From assembly GCA_007119095.1 (NCBI GenBank), contig SKQI01000167.1, positions 1-21,705 on the forward strand: a stretch of 21,705 nt of DNA, given 5' to 3'. The notes under the pieces were generated by a model that saw only the letters and a program-made list of their open reading frames with translations, did not search any database and was not told the DNA's origin. This document shows positions 5,938-14,450 of this stretch, in pieces. Positions within the stretch are counted from its first letter, which is position 1. The number at the start of each line of letters is the position of its first letter. Origin of the DNA: Wenzhouxiangella sp. Lineage in GTDB: Bacteria; Pseudomonadota; Gammaproteobacteria; Xanthomonadales; Wenzhouxiangellaceae. Both the position numbers and the translations under genes were made by a program.

Positions 5938-8751
5938 ATGACCGATTTTCTAAAGGCGCAATATCAGGGTTCTCACCTGTCCGGCGCCAACGCCGCCTAC
6001 GTTGAAGAACTGTACGAAAGATGGCTGGATGATGCCGAGGCCGTGCCTGATCACTGGCAGAAAATGTTCAGTGAAATGGCCGAGGGGCAACGCGAGGACA
6101 GCCGGCACCTGGCCATCGTCGAGCACTTCCGTGCGCTGAAGGAAAACGGCCATTACCAGTCAGCGCCAGCGGCGGCTGAAGATTACAAGCAGGCCGGGGT
6201 GCTGCGCCTGATCAATGCCTACCGGGTTCGCGGACACCAACGCGCCAAGCTCGACCCGCTGGGATTGAGCGAGCGCCCGCAGGTTCCAGACCTGGAGCTA
6301 GGCTTTCACAGCCTGTCAGAGGCCGACCTGAAAACCAGTTTCCATACCGGCAGCCTGGCCGGGCCGGACCATCTCCCGCTGGCCGACATCATCGACATCT
6401 GCAAGAACACCTACTGCGGCTCGATCGGCGTGGAGTACATGCACATCGCCGATACCAACCAGCGTCGGTGGCTGCAGCAGCGCCTGGAATCCACCCGCGG
6501 CAACTACACTCCCGACCGCGAAGAAAGGCTGCGCCTGCTCGATAAACTGACCGCAGCCGAAGGAATGGAGAAGTACCTGCACTCCAAGTATGTCGGCCAG
6601 AAACGCTTTTCGCTCGAAGGCGGTGAGTCGCTGATCCCGTTATTCGACACCTTGATCCGCCACTCCGGCAGCCAGGGCATCAAGGAGATGGTGATCGGCA
6701 TGGCCCATCGGGGGCGTCTGAATGTGCTGGTCAATATCCTCGGCAAGAGCCCTGGTGAACTGTTTGCCGAGTTCGAAGGCGTGATTGCCAAGGACGATCC
6801 GAATCGCTCGGGCGATGTGAAATACCACATGGGTTTCAGCTCGGACGTGCGCACCGCCGGCGGTGTCATGCATCTGGCCCTGGCCTTCAATCCTTCGCAC
6901 CTGGAAATCGTCAACCCGGTCGTTGCCGGCTCATCGCGAGCGCGCCAGGCCCGCCTTGGCGATCACCGCCATGAACAGGTTTTGCCGGTGCTGGTGCATG
7001 GCGATGCGGCCATTGCCGGCCAGGGCGTGGTGATGGAGCTGTTGAACATGTCCCAGGCGCGTGGTTTTGCCGTTGGCGGCACCTTCCATATCGTCATCAA
7101 CAACCAGATCGGCTTTACCACCTCCAACCCGATTGACGCCCGGTCGACCCTGTACTGCACCGAAGTGGCGAAGATGGTTCAGGCGCCGATTCTGCACGTC
7201 AATGGCGACGACCCGGAAGCCGTGCTCTACGCCACCCGCGTCGCCGCCGACTTCCGCCGCGAATTCAAGAAAGACGTCATTATCGATCTGGTCTGTTACC
7301 GCCGGCACGGCCACAATGAAGCCGACGAGCCGGCCGCCACCCAGCCTCGCATGTATCAGGTGATCCGCAAGCTGGATCCTGTGCGCAAGCAGTATGCCGA
7401 CCGACTGCTGAACGAAAAACTGGTCGAGCAGGACGCGCTGGACAGGATGAGCAGTGACTACCGCGACCGTCTTGATGCCGGTCAACCCGTGGTCGAGCTG
7501 GTACCGGAAGAGGAAGCGTTGGTAACCACCGACTGGTCGCCATACCTCGAAGCCGACTGGCGCGAGGCCGCCGACACCCGGATGTCAGTGGAAGAAATTC
7601 GTCGTCTCAACGACGCCCTGACCGATGTTCCGGAAGGCTTCGAGCTGCACAAGCAGGTTCAGCGCATCGTCGAATCGCGCCGCAAAATGGCCGCTGGCGA
7701 AATACCGATGGATTGGGGCTTTGCTGAAACCATGGCCTATGCCGGCCTGGTTCGCTCAGGCCACGGTTTGCGCCTGGTTGGCCAGGACTCCGGACGCGGC
7801 ACTTTCTTCCATCGCCATGCTGTCCTCCACAACCAGGCAGACGGCACTCCCTTGTTGCCGCTGTCGCGGCTGGCCGAAGATCCGCGTCGGGTGACCGTGA
7901 TCGACTCCCTGCTGTCGGAGGAGGCAGTCCTTGGATTCGAATACGGCTACGCCACCGCAGACCCCAGCTCGCTGGTGATCTGGGAAGCGCAGTTCGGCGA
8001 CTTCGTCAACGGTGCCCAGGTCGTGATCGACCAGTTCATCACCTCCGGCGAGGCCAAGTGGGGTCGTCTATGCGGCCTGGTGATGTTTCTGCCACACGGC
8101 TATGAAGGCCAGGGCCCCGAGCACTCCTCTGCCCGTCTCGAGCGCTTCATGCAGCTATGCTCGGGCAATAACATTCAGGTCTGCGTGCCGTCTCTCCCAG
8201 CTCAAATGTTTCACATGCTCAGGCGCCAGGTACTGCGGCCCTTCCGGAAGCCGCTGATCGTGATGACGCCGAAGTCATTGCTGCGCCACAAGGCCTCGAC
8301 TTCGACCCTGGAGGATCTCGCCAAGGGCGAGTTCCAGGTTGTGATTGATGATCCGTCCGAGCCAAACCCGGACAAGGTCAAGCGCGTTGTGTTCTGCGCC
8401 GGCAAGGTGTACTTCGACCTGGCCTCGAAGCAGCAGGATGATGGCGTGGACAACGTAGCCCTGGTCCGTGTTGAGCAGCTCTACCCCTTCCCGCGCGAGG
8501 AAGTACAGGAAATCATCGCTTTGTACGACAAGGCGGACGAAGTAGTCTGGTGCCAGGAAGAGCCGCTCAACCAGGGCGCCTGGTTCCAGATTCGTCATCA
8601 CATGCAGGCCTGCATCAGGGAAGATCAACAATTGATGTACGTCGGCCGGGAGGGTTCAGCCTCGCCGGCGGTCGGCTACTACCAGGTCCACATTGAACAA
8701 CAGAAACGACTCGTCAGCCAGGCGCTGACGCTTGGTGAAAAAACGGAGTAA
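5938..8751 (+). CDS. sucA: 2-oxoglutarate dehydrogenase E1 component
   Basis: Thiamine-diphosphate-dependent decarboxylase that takes 2-oxoglutarate and reductively succinylates the lipoyl group of SucB; TCA cycle. The 937 residues match the E. coli-size protein. The N-terminal peripheral-binding segment is SHLSGANAAYVEELYERWL, matching the family 'yLsGaN..yiE.LYe..L'. Further hallmarks are MAHRGRLNVLVNILGKSPGE, HGDAAIAGQGVVMELLNMSQ (from about residue 354), the ThDP/Mg region IVINNQIGFTT, HVNGDDPEAVLYA and the C-terminal transketolase-like part with FLPHGYEGQGPEHSSARLERF. I chose ATG 5938 over the in-frame TTG 5905 because SD-like GGAG sits 11 nt upstream and family N-termini begin here. sucB follows after 9 bp. 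Confidence 0.97.
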   Translation: MTDFLKAQYQGSHLSGANAAYVEELYERWLDDAEAVPDHWQKMFSEMAEGQREDSRHLAIVEHFRALKENGHYQSAPAAAEDYKQAGVLRLINAYRVRGHQRAKLDPLGLSERPQVPDLELGFHSLSEADLKTSFHTGSLAGPDHLPLADIIDICKNTYCGSIGVEYMHIADTNQRRWLQQRLESTRGNYTPDREERLRLLDKLTAAEGMEKYLHSKYVGQKRFSLEGGESLIPLFDTLIRHSGSQGIKEMVIGMAHRGRLNVLVNILGKSPGELFAEFEGVIAKDDPNRSGDVKYHMGFSSDVRTAGGVMHLALAFNPSHLEIVNPVVAGSSRARQARLGDHRHEQVLPVLVHGDAAIAGQGVVMELLNMSQARGFAVGGTFHIVINNQIGFTTSNPIDARSTLYCTEVAKMVQAPILHVNGDDPEAVLYATRVAADFRREFKKDVIIDLVCYRRHGHNEADEPAATQPRMYQVIRKLDPVRKQYADRLLNEKLVEQDALDRMSSDYRDRLDAGQPVVELVPEEEALVTTDWSPYLEADWREAADTRMSVEEIRRLNDALTDVPEGFELHKQVQRIVESRRKMAAGEIPMDWGFAETMAYAGLVRSGHGLRLVGQDSGRGTFFHRHAVLHNQADGTPLLPLSRLAEDPRRVTVIDSLLSEEAVLGFEYGYATADPSSLVIWEAQFGDFVNGAQVVIDQFITSGEAKWGRLCGLVMFLPHGYEGQGPEHSSARLERFMQLCSGNNIQVCVPSLPAQMFHMLRRQVLRPFRKPLIVMTPKSLLRHKASTSTLEDLAKGEFQVVIDDPSEPNPDKVKRVVFCAGKVYFDLASKQQDDGVDNVALVRVEQLYPFPREEVQEIIALYDKADEVVWCQEEPLNQGAWFQIRHHMQACIREDQQLMYVGREGSASPAVGYYQVHIEQQKRLVSQALTLGEKTE

Positions 8752-8760
8752 GGAAGAACA

Positions 8761-9969
8761 ATGAGTCAAGAAATCAAGGTGCCGAATCTGCCTGAGTCCG
8801 TGTCCGATGCGACCGTGGCCAAGTGGCACAAGAAGCCAGGCGAAAGCATTGCGCGCGACGAAAACCTGGTCGACCTGGAAACCGACAAGGTCGTACTGGA
8901 AGTGCCCGCCCCGGCCGACGGCGTGCTAAAGGAAATCAGCGCCGAGGAAGGCGAGACCGTCACCGAAGGCCAGGTGCTTGGCCTGTTCGAGGAAGGTGAA
9001 GCGCCGGCGGCAGAGGACAAGAGTGAGGGCAAGTCCGACGGCGAAGCCGCCTCTAAACCCACTGAAGAAACCAGCTCGGACAAGGATGAATCGAGCAAAC
9101 GTGATTCCGGTTCGCGCGACCAGGGTCAGCCCGGCGGCGCACCCTCGCCCTCCGCACGCCGTGCTGCAGCCGAAGGGGAAGTCGACCTGAAGGAAGTCAG
9201 CGGTAGCGGCCGCGGCGGCCGGGTGACCAAGGGCGATGTGATGAAACACATCCAGGGCGGCGGCGGACCGCGCCAGGAAGAGCGGGTCAAGATGTCGCGC
9301 CTGCGTTCGCGCATTGCCGAGCGGATGAAAGAGGCCCAGAACACCGCCGCCATTCTGACTTCGTTCAACGAAGTCAACCTGAAGGCGGTGATGGACCTGC
9401 GCGCTCGCTACAAGGACGATTTCCAGAAGCGGCACGGGGTCAAGCTCGGTTTCATGTCCTTCTTCGTCAAAGCCTGCTGTGAGGCGCTGCAAAAGCACCC
9501 GGTGGTCAATGCCTCCGTGGACGGCGACGAAATCGTCTACCACGGCTACCAGGACATCGGCGTCGCTGTCTCCACCGATCGCGGCCTGCTGGTGCCGATC
9601 GTGCGCGATGCCCATCGCATGGGACTGGCCGAGATCGAAGCCGCCATTGGCGACTATGCCGATAAGGCGCGCAAGGGCACGATTCAGCTCGAGGACCTGC
9701 AGGGCGGCACATTCACCATCACCAACGGCGGCGTGTTCGGCTCGCTGCTGTCGACGCCGCTTTTGAACATGCCGCAGAGCGCGATCTTGGGGATGCACGC
9801 GATCAAGGAGCGCCCGATTGCCGAGAACGGTGAAATCGTGATCCGGCCGATGATGTACATCGCCCTGTCCTACGACCACCGCATCGTCGATGGCAAGGAC
9901 GCGGTGCAGTTCCTGGTCGCGGTCAAGGAAGCACTGGAAGATCCGGCCCGAATGCTCCTGGGCCTGTAA
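8761..9969 (+). CDS. sucB: Dihydrolipoyllysine-residue succinyltransferase (2-oxoglutarate dehydrogenase E2)
   Basis: Forms the core of the 2-oxoglutarate dehydrogenase complex and transfers the succinyl group to CoA. 402 residues with three parts. The lipoyl domain (about 1-78) has the lipoylated Lys43 in DLETDKVVLEVPAP. The E1/E3 (peripheral-subunit) binding domain (about 129-165) includes PSARRAAAE...GSGRGGRVTKGDVMKHI. The catalytic acyltransferase domain (about 172-402) has FTITNGGVFGSLLSTPLLN and SYDHRIVDGKDA with His373 and Asp377. The linker at about 79-128 is unusually charged, rich in Glu, Asp, Lys and Ser rather than Ala/Pro. A strong AGGAAG (8751-8756) precedes the ATG and overlaps the sucA stop. 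Stop is followed by a 47-bp gap to lpdA. Confidence 0.97.
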   Translation: MSQEIKVPNLPESVSDATVAKWHKKPGESIARDENLVDLETDKVVLEVPAPADGVLKEISAEEGETVTEGQVLGLFEEGEAPAAEDKSEGKSDGEAASKPTEETSSDKDESSKRDSGSRDQGQPGGAPSPSARRAAAEGEVDLKEVSGSGRGGRVTKGDVMKHIQGGGGPRQEERVKMSRLRSRIAERMKEAQNTAAILTSFNEVNLKAVMDLRARYKDDFQKRHGVKLGFMSFFVKACCEALQKHPVVNASVDGDEIVYHGYQDIGVAVSTDRGLLVPIVRDAHRMGLAEIEAAIGDYADKARKGTIQLEDLQGGTFTITNGGVFGSLLSTPLLNMPQSAILGMHAIKERPIAENGEIVIRPMMYIALSYDHRIVDGKDAVQFLVAVKEALEDPARMLLGL

Positions 9970-10016
9970 TACGCGTATCTCGCTGGCAAAAGATTTGACG
10001 AACCAAGGAACGCTCA

Positions 10017-11444
10017 ATGTCTGACAAGGAATTCGATCTCGTCGTTATCGGTGGCGGCCCCGGCGGCTATGCGGCCGCCATCCGCGCCGCCCAGCTTGAC
10101 CTCAAGGTCCTGTTGATCGACGACCGCCAGGATGACAACGGCAAGCCGGCCCCCGGTGGCACCTGCCTGAACGTGGGCTGTGTACCATCCAAGGCGCTGC
10201 TGGACTCGTCCAAGCACTACCACCATATCCAGCACGACTACACCGAGCACGGCATCAATGTGGACGGGGTCAGCATGGACGTGGGCAAGATGATCCAGCG
10301 CAAGCGCAAGATCGTCAAGCAGCTCAACGGCGGCCTGATCCAGCTGTTCAAGGCCAACAAGATCGAGTTCGCCAACGGCCGCGGCAAGCTGCTCGCCGAC
10401 CGGCGTGTTGAGGTCACCCCGCATGAAGGCGATGCTTTCACCGCCGTTGGCAAACACGTCATGCTGGCAGCAGGCTCGGTGCCGTTCACTATTCCGAATG
10501 TTGAAATCGACGGCAAGTTCATCGTCGATAACGAAGGCGTGCTGGAGTTTGACGAAGTGCCGAAACGCATGGGCGTGATCGGTGCCGGCGTGATCGGCCT
10601 GGAAATGGGCAGCGTCTGGTCACGCCTGGGTGCTGAAGTCGTCTTGCTTGAAGCCATGGACGACCTGCTTGGGGTGGTCGATCAGGATCTGAGCCGGGCC
10701 GCCGCGCGCGAATTCAAGAAGCAAGGCCTGGATATCCGCCTGGGGGCCAAGGTCTCCGGCGCCGAAATCAGCGACGGCCAGGTCAAGGTCAGCTACACCG
10801 ACAAAAACGGCGATCACAGCGAAACCTTCGATCGGCTGCTGGTTGCGGTCGGCCGCAAGGCAGCCAGCAAAGGCCTTCTGTCCGATGACAGCGGTGTTGA
10901 ACTGACCGACCGCGGCCAGGTCAAGGTCGATGAGCACTGCCAGACCTCGATCAAGAATGTCTGGGCCATCGGCGACCTGGTTCGCGGCCCGATGCTGGCC
11001 CACAAGGCCTCGGAAGAAGGTATTGCCGTGGTTGAAGCACTGGCCACCGGCTACGGCCACATCAACCTCGACACCATTCCCTGGGTGATCTATACCGACC
11101 CCGAAATTGCCTGGGTAGGCAAGACCGAGAAAGAACTCAAGGAGGCGGGCCGCGAGTACCGCGCCGGCAGCTTCCCGTTTGCCGCCACCGGTCGAGGCCT
11201 GGCTATGGGCAATGCGGCAGGCCATGTCAAGATCATTGCCGATGCCGAGGATGACAGTCTGCTCGGCGTGCAGATCATTGGCGCGAACGCTTCCGAGCTC
11301 ATTGCCGAGTGCGTCGTTGCCATGGAGTTCCACGGCACCAGCGAAGACCTGGCACGCATCGTTCATGCCCACCCGACCTTGTCGGAAGCGGTCCACGAAG
11401 CGGCCCTTGCTGTCGACAAGCGCGCCATTCACAAGGCCAACTGA
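10017..11444 (+). CDS. lpdA: Dihydrolipoyl dehydrogenase (E3)
   Basis: FAD-dependent disulfide oxidoreductase that reoxidises dihydrolipoamide with NAD+. 475 residues. The FAD-binding GGGPGGYAAAIRAAQ is at 12-26, and the redox-active pair is Cys50/Cys55 in GGTCLNVGCVPSKAL. The NAD-binding segment is IGAGVIGLEMGSVWSRLGAEV, the second FAD segment is WAIGDLVRGPMLAHKASEEG, and the C-terminal His452-Pro...Glu457 catalytic dyad lies in HAHPTLSEAVHEAA. A short insert (DDRQDDNGKPAPG) before the cysteines is of the kind seen in beta- and xanthomonad-type Lpd proteins. AAGGAA at 10005-10010 sets the start. Its position points to the 2-oxoglutarate complex, but E3 may be shared, for example with the glycine cleavage system whose P-protein is at 16937. 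Confidence 0.97.
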   Translation: MSDKEFDLVVIGGGPGGYAAAIRAAQLDLKVLLIDDRQDDNGKPAPGGTCLNVGCVPSKALLDSSKHYHHIQHDYTEHGINVDGVSMDVGKMIQRKRKIVKQLNGGLIQLFKANKIEFANGRGKLLADRRVEVTPHEGDAFTAVGKHVMLAAGSVPFTIPNVEIDGKFIVDNEGVLEFDEVPKRMGVIGAGVIGLEMGSVWSRLGAEVVLLEAMDDLLGVVDQDLSRAAAREFKKQGLDIRLGAKVSGAEISDGQVKVSYTDKNGDHSETFDRLLVAVGRKAASKGLLSDDSGVELTDRGQVKVDEHCQTSIKNVWAIGDLVRGPMLAHKASEEGIAVVEALATGYGHINLDTIPWVIYTDPEIAWVGKTEKELKEAGREYRAGSFPFAATGRGLAMGNAAGHVKIIADAEDDSLLGVQIIGANASELIAECVVAMEFHGTSEDLARIVHAHPTLSEAVHEAALAVDKRAIHKAN

Positions 11445-11449
11445 TCGTC

Positions 11450-12448
<999 letters not shown>

Positions 12449-12475
12449 CCACAGTCCCGTCTGGGTGGCTTTTCT
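12449..12475 (+). terminator. Possible weak terminator after the acuI/yhdH-type gene
   Basis: Immediately after the stop codon, CCA-CAG (12449-12454) can pair with CTG-TGG (12461-12468, with a GG bulge) around a TCCCGT loop, followed by CTTTTCTT. The stem is short and bulged, so this is only a candidate. It would separate the suc operon from the response-regulator gene. Confidence 0.3.
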
Positions 12476-12533
12476 TGTATCATGTAAAGCTTGCTCACTG
12501 CAGCGTTTAAAAAGTCAAGAAGGGTGAAATAGC

Positions 12534-12899
12534 ATGGCCAAAGTACTGATCGTCGACGATTCCGAATCGCAACTGTTCGCGCTGTCAAAAATTGTCGAAG
12601 GCGCGGGTCACCAGGTAGTGACCGCCGTCAACGGCGAGGAAGGCGTTGAAAAGGCAATCGCCGAGCTGCCCGACTTGATTCTGATGGACGTTGTCATGCC
12701 CGGACTCAATGGCTTCCAGGCGACCAGAAAGATCTCCAAGGAAAAGACGACGGCGAGTATTCCGGTCATTTTTGTCACCACCAAGGATCAGGAGACTGAT
12801 CGCATCTGGGGCATGCGCCAGGGCGCCTCTGCTTATATCACCAAGCCGGTGGACAAGAATGCCCTGTTGGCCGCCATGAACAAGGCCCTGGAAGGTTGA
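12534..12899 (+). CDS. Single-domain response regulator, PilH-like
   Basis: A 121-residue stand-alone receiver domain with no output domain. The acidic pocket is Asp8-Asp9, the phosphorylation site is Asp52 (LILMDVVMPG), and Thr82/Thr83 and Lys104 (YITKPVD) complete the active site. NGFQATRKIS, IPVIFVTTKDQETDRIWGMRQGA and YITKPVD closely resemble PilH of the Pil-Chp twitching-motility system, where such proteins act as a CheY-like regulator or phosphate sink. However, no pilG, pilI, pilJ or chpA lies here, so the partner kinase is unknown and I give no gene symbol. The ATG has GAAGGGTG about 8 nt upstream. The stop is 5 bp before the peroxiredoxin start, so the two are co-transcribed. Confidence 0.88.
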   Translation: MAKVLIVDDSESQLFALSKIVEGAGHQVVTAVNGEEGVEKAIAELPDLILMDVVMPGLNGFQATRKISKEKTTASIPVIFVTTKDQETDRIWGMRQGASAYITKPVDKNALLAAMNKALEG

Positions 12900-12904
12900 C
12901 CGAC

Positions 12905-13387
12905 ATGGCTATTTCATCAGGCGATCAGATTCCCGACTCCACCCTGACGGTCATGACTCCCGAAGGCCCGGCCCCGGTTGGCACCGGCGATTTGTTCGGC
13001 AGCGGTCGTTCGGTGCTGTTCGCCGTACCCGGCGCATTCACGCCAACCTGTTCCGCCCAGCATCTGCCGGGGTTCGTGGAACATGCTGACGAACTAAAGG
13101 CAAAGGGAGTCGATCGCATCGTTTGCATGGCGGTCAATGATGTCTTTGTCATGGACGCCTGGAGCAAACATTCCAACGTTGGCGACCAGATCATGATGGC
13201 TGCCGACGGCAACGGTGATTTTTCCGAGGCGCTTGGATTGACCATGGATGCAGCCGCTTTCGGCATGGGCAAGCGCAGCCAGCGCTTCGCGCTGATCATC
13301 AACAATGGGCAGGTCGAGACAGTGCTCGTTGAGGCACCTGGCGAGTTTCGCGTATCCAGCGCAGAGTTCGTTCTAGACAAACTCTGA
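12905..13387 (+). CDS. Peroxiredoxin, Prx5/AHP type (thiol peroxidase)
   Basis: A 160-residue Prx5-subfamily redoxin that reduces hydrogen peroxide or organic hydroperoxides with a thiol reductant such as glutathione/glutaredoxin. The peroxidatic Cys49 sits in VPGAFTPTCSAQHLPGF, the classical P-G-A-F-T-P-x-C motif. Cys74 in VCMAVNDVFVMDAW is the other cysteine. GMGKRSQRFALIINNG and the C-terminal VEAPGEFRVSSAE are also family-typical. No fused glutaredoxin domain is present. I used ATG 12905, with GGAAGG at 12890-12895, rather than the TTG at 12896 that overlaps the previous stop. It follows the PilH-like gene by 5 bp and converges on the DUF2909 gene. Confidence 0.92.
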   Translation: MAISSGDQIPDSTLTVMTPEGPAPVGTGDLFGSGRSVLFAVPGAFTPTCSAQHLPGFVEHADELKAKGVDRIVCMAVNDVFVMDAWSKHSNVGDQIMMAADGNGDFSEALGLTMDAAAFGMGKRSQRFALIINNGQVETVLVEAPGEFRVSSAEFVLDKL

Positions 13388-13390
13388 CGT

Positions 13391-13413
13391 CTACCGCAGG
13401 GCCGTGCTGGTAG
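13391..13413. terminator. Hairpin between convergent genes, possible factor-independent stop
   Basis: CTACC-GCA (13391-13398) pairs with TGC-T-GGTAG (13405-13413): eight base pairs with one bulged T and a 6-nt loop GGGCCG. It lies 4 bp after the peroxiredoxin stop and 30 bp before the stop of the convergent DUF2909 gene. There is no T run, so it may only protect the 3' end or slow polymerase. Confidence 0.35.
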
Positions 13414-13442
13414 CGGATCCCGACCAGGTTCCTGCCAGCCCC

Positions 13443-13679
13443 TCAATCGGATTCTGGTGCTGGGTATTGAACAGGGTTAACACCCTGAGGTTCGATGATC
13501 CCCAGATGGAAGCCTGCCCATAGCACCAGAATCAAGCCTACTGAAAGCCCCACCCTCCAGCTCAACCTGCGCACGGTTCTATCGCTGTCGGCGTCATCCG
13601 TGATCAGAAAGTAGAAGCTGGAAGCCAGCGTGTAGAGAATTCCAAGAAAAACGAAGATGACTAAAAACTTGCTCAACAA
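13443..13679 (-). CDS. DUF2909 twin-transmembrane protein
   Basis: A 78-residue protein with two membrane helices (about 4-26 and 41-60) joined by a short charged loop, DDADSDRTVRRLSWR. This is the DUF2909 'twin transmembrane protein' layout. Genes of this family commonly lie on the opposite strand next to surf1 in gammaproteobacterial cytochrome oxidase clusters, exactly as here; function is unknown. No ATG or GTG fits: the only sensible start is one of two adjacent TTG codons (13677-13679 or 13674-13676), just before the first helix. No clear ribosome binding site is seen. A longer open frame upstream is a shadow of surf1. Confidence 0.75.
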   Translation of the reverse strand: MLSKFLVIFVFLGILYTLASSFYFLITDDADSDRTVRRLSWRVGLSVGLILVLWAGFHLGIIEPQGVNPVQYPAPESD

Positions 13680-13708
13680 GGCTGGTGACTCGTTTTTGAC
13701 AGGGCTGC

Positions 13709-13716
13709 AGTATAAA
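13709..13716. promoter_or_regulatory. Overlapping -10-like boxes between DUF2909 and surf1
   Basis: AGTATAAA reads as TATAAA rightward (13711-13716) and as TATACT leftward (13714-13709). The leftward box would start transcription about 20 nt before the DUF2909 TTG. The rightward box would place the surf1 transcript start at or near its GTG codons. Neither has a good -35 at normal spacing (a perfect TTGACA at 13696-13701 is only 9 bp from the rightward box). Confidence 0.25.
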
Positions 13717-13718
13717 GC

Positions 13719-14450
13719 GTGACCGTGACGAAACTTGCCGCCATTCGCCTGATTCGCTTCAGCCTGCCGCACCTGGTGGCGCTGGTTGTTGTGCTCGCCT
13801 GCTTGCGTCTCGCATTCTGGCAACTCGACCGCGCCGAGGAAAAGGAAGATCTTGCTGGGCAGTGGCAGGATGCCCCCGCGCTTGACATTGCCAGCCTCAA
13901 TGACGAAACGGCGACCATGTACGCTCGCGTCGATGGCCGCGGGATGTTTGACCCTGAACGCCACATTCTGCTCGATAACCAGATTCGAAATAATCATCCC
14001 GGTGTTCACGTATTTAGCCTTTTCAGGCCACTGGACGGCGGCCCATTGCTGATGGTCAACCGGGGCTGGCAACCATGGCAGCGCCGTTCCGGCGAATGGC
14101 CGGCGTTTGACACACCCAGTGAGCCCGTGGCGCTCAGAGGCCGCCTCAGCCCGCCGCCCCGAGTTGGTCTTCAACTGGGTGAAGCACAGGCGCTGGATGC
14201 AGCACAATGGCCGAATCTGACTACCTATTTCGATCTGGAACGCGTGCGCGAAGTGTTCGGGCCCGAAGTTTTCGAACAGGTGATTCTGCTGGATCCGGAC
14301 CACCCCCAGCATTTGTCTGGAGACGAATGGCAAACCATGGTCATGGGTCCTGAGCAACATCGTGGTTATGCCTTTCAGTGGTTCAGCATCGCTGCCGCTG
14401 TTTTCGTTATCTGGGCCTTTCTCACCTACAGACAGTTTCGACGCCCATGA
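13719..14450 (+). CDS. SURF1-family cytochrome c oxidase assembly protein
   Basis: A membrane protein helping to insert heme a3 into subunit I of cytochrome c oxidase. 243 residues from GTG 13719 (241 from GTG 13725; no ATG is available). The first membrane helix (about 15-34) leads into FWQLDRAEEK, the SURF1 N-terminal motif. The periplasmic domain has GRGMFDPERHILLDNQIRNN (about 73-92), PLLMVNRGW and the conserved end HRGYAFQWFSIAAA, whose last part is the second helix, before a basic tail YRQFRRP. Start choice is uncertain because there is no ribosome binding site. Its stop overlaps the next start by 4 bp (ATGA), tying it to the SCO-like gene, ctaA and cyoE. Confidence 0.93.
   Translation: MTVTKLAAIRLIRFSLPHLVALVVVLACLRLAFWQLDRAEEKEDLAGQWQDAPALDIASLNDETATMYARVDGRGMFDPERHILLDNQIRNNHPGVHVFSLFRPLDGGPLLMVNRGWQPWQRRSGEWPAFDTPSEPVALRGRLSPPPRVGLQLGEAQALDAAQWPNLTTYFDLERVREVFGPEVFEQVILLDPDHPQHLSGDEWQTMVMGPEQHRGYAFQWFSIAAAVFVIWAFLTYRQFRRP

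Noticed and set aside
8926..10017. Long minus-strand open frame across sucB (363 codons)
   Set aside because: Fully antisense to sucB, whose three domains are intact; the product resembles no protein family. Codon-bias shadow.
11309..11449. Earlier in-frame start for the AcuI/YhdH-type gene inside lpdA
   Set aside because: The extra 47 residues are an out-of-frame reading of the lpdA 3' end. ATG 11450 gives the normal N-terminus of the family.
13680..14360. N-terminal extension of the DUF2909 gene to a 305-residue protein
   Set aside because: The extension is antisense to surf1 and unlike any protein; the family protein is under 100 residues and begins just before the first membrane helix.
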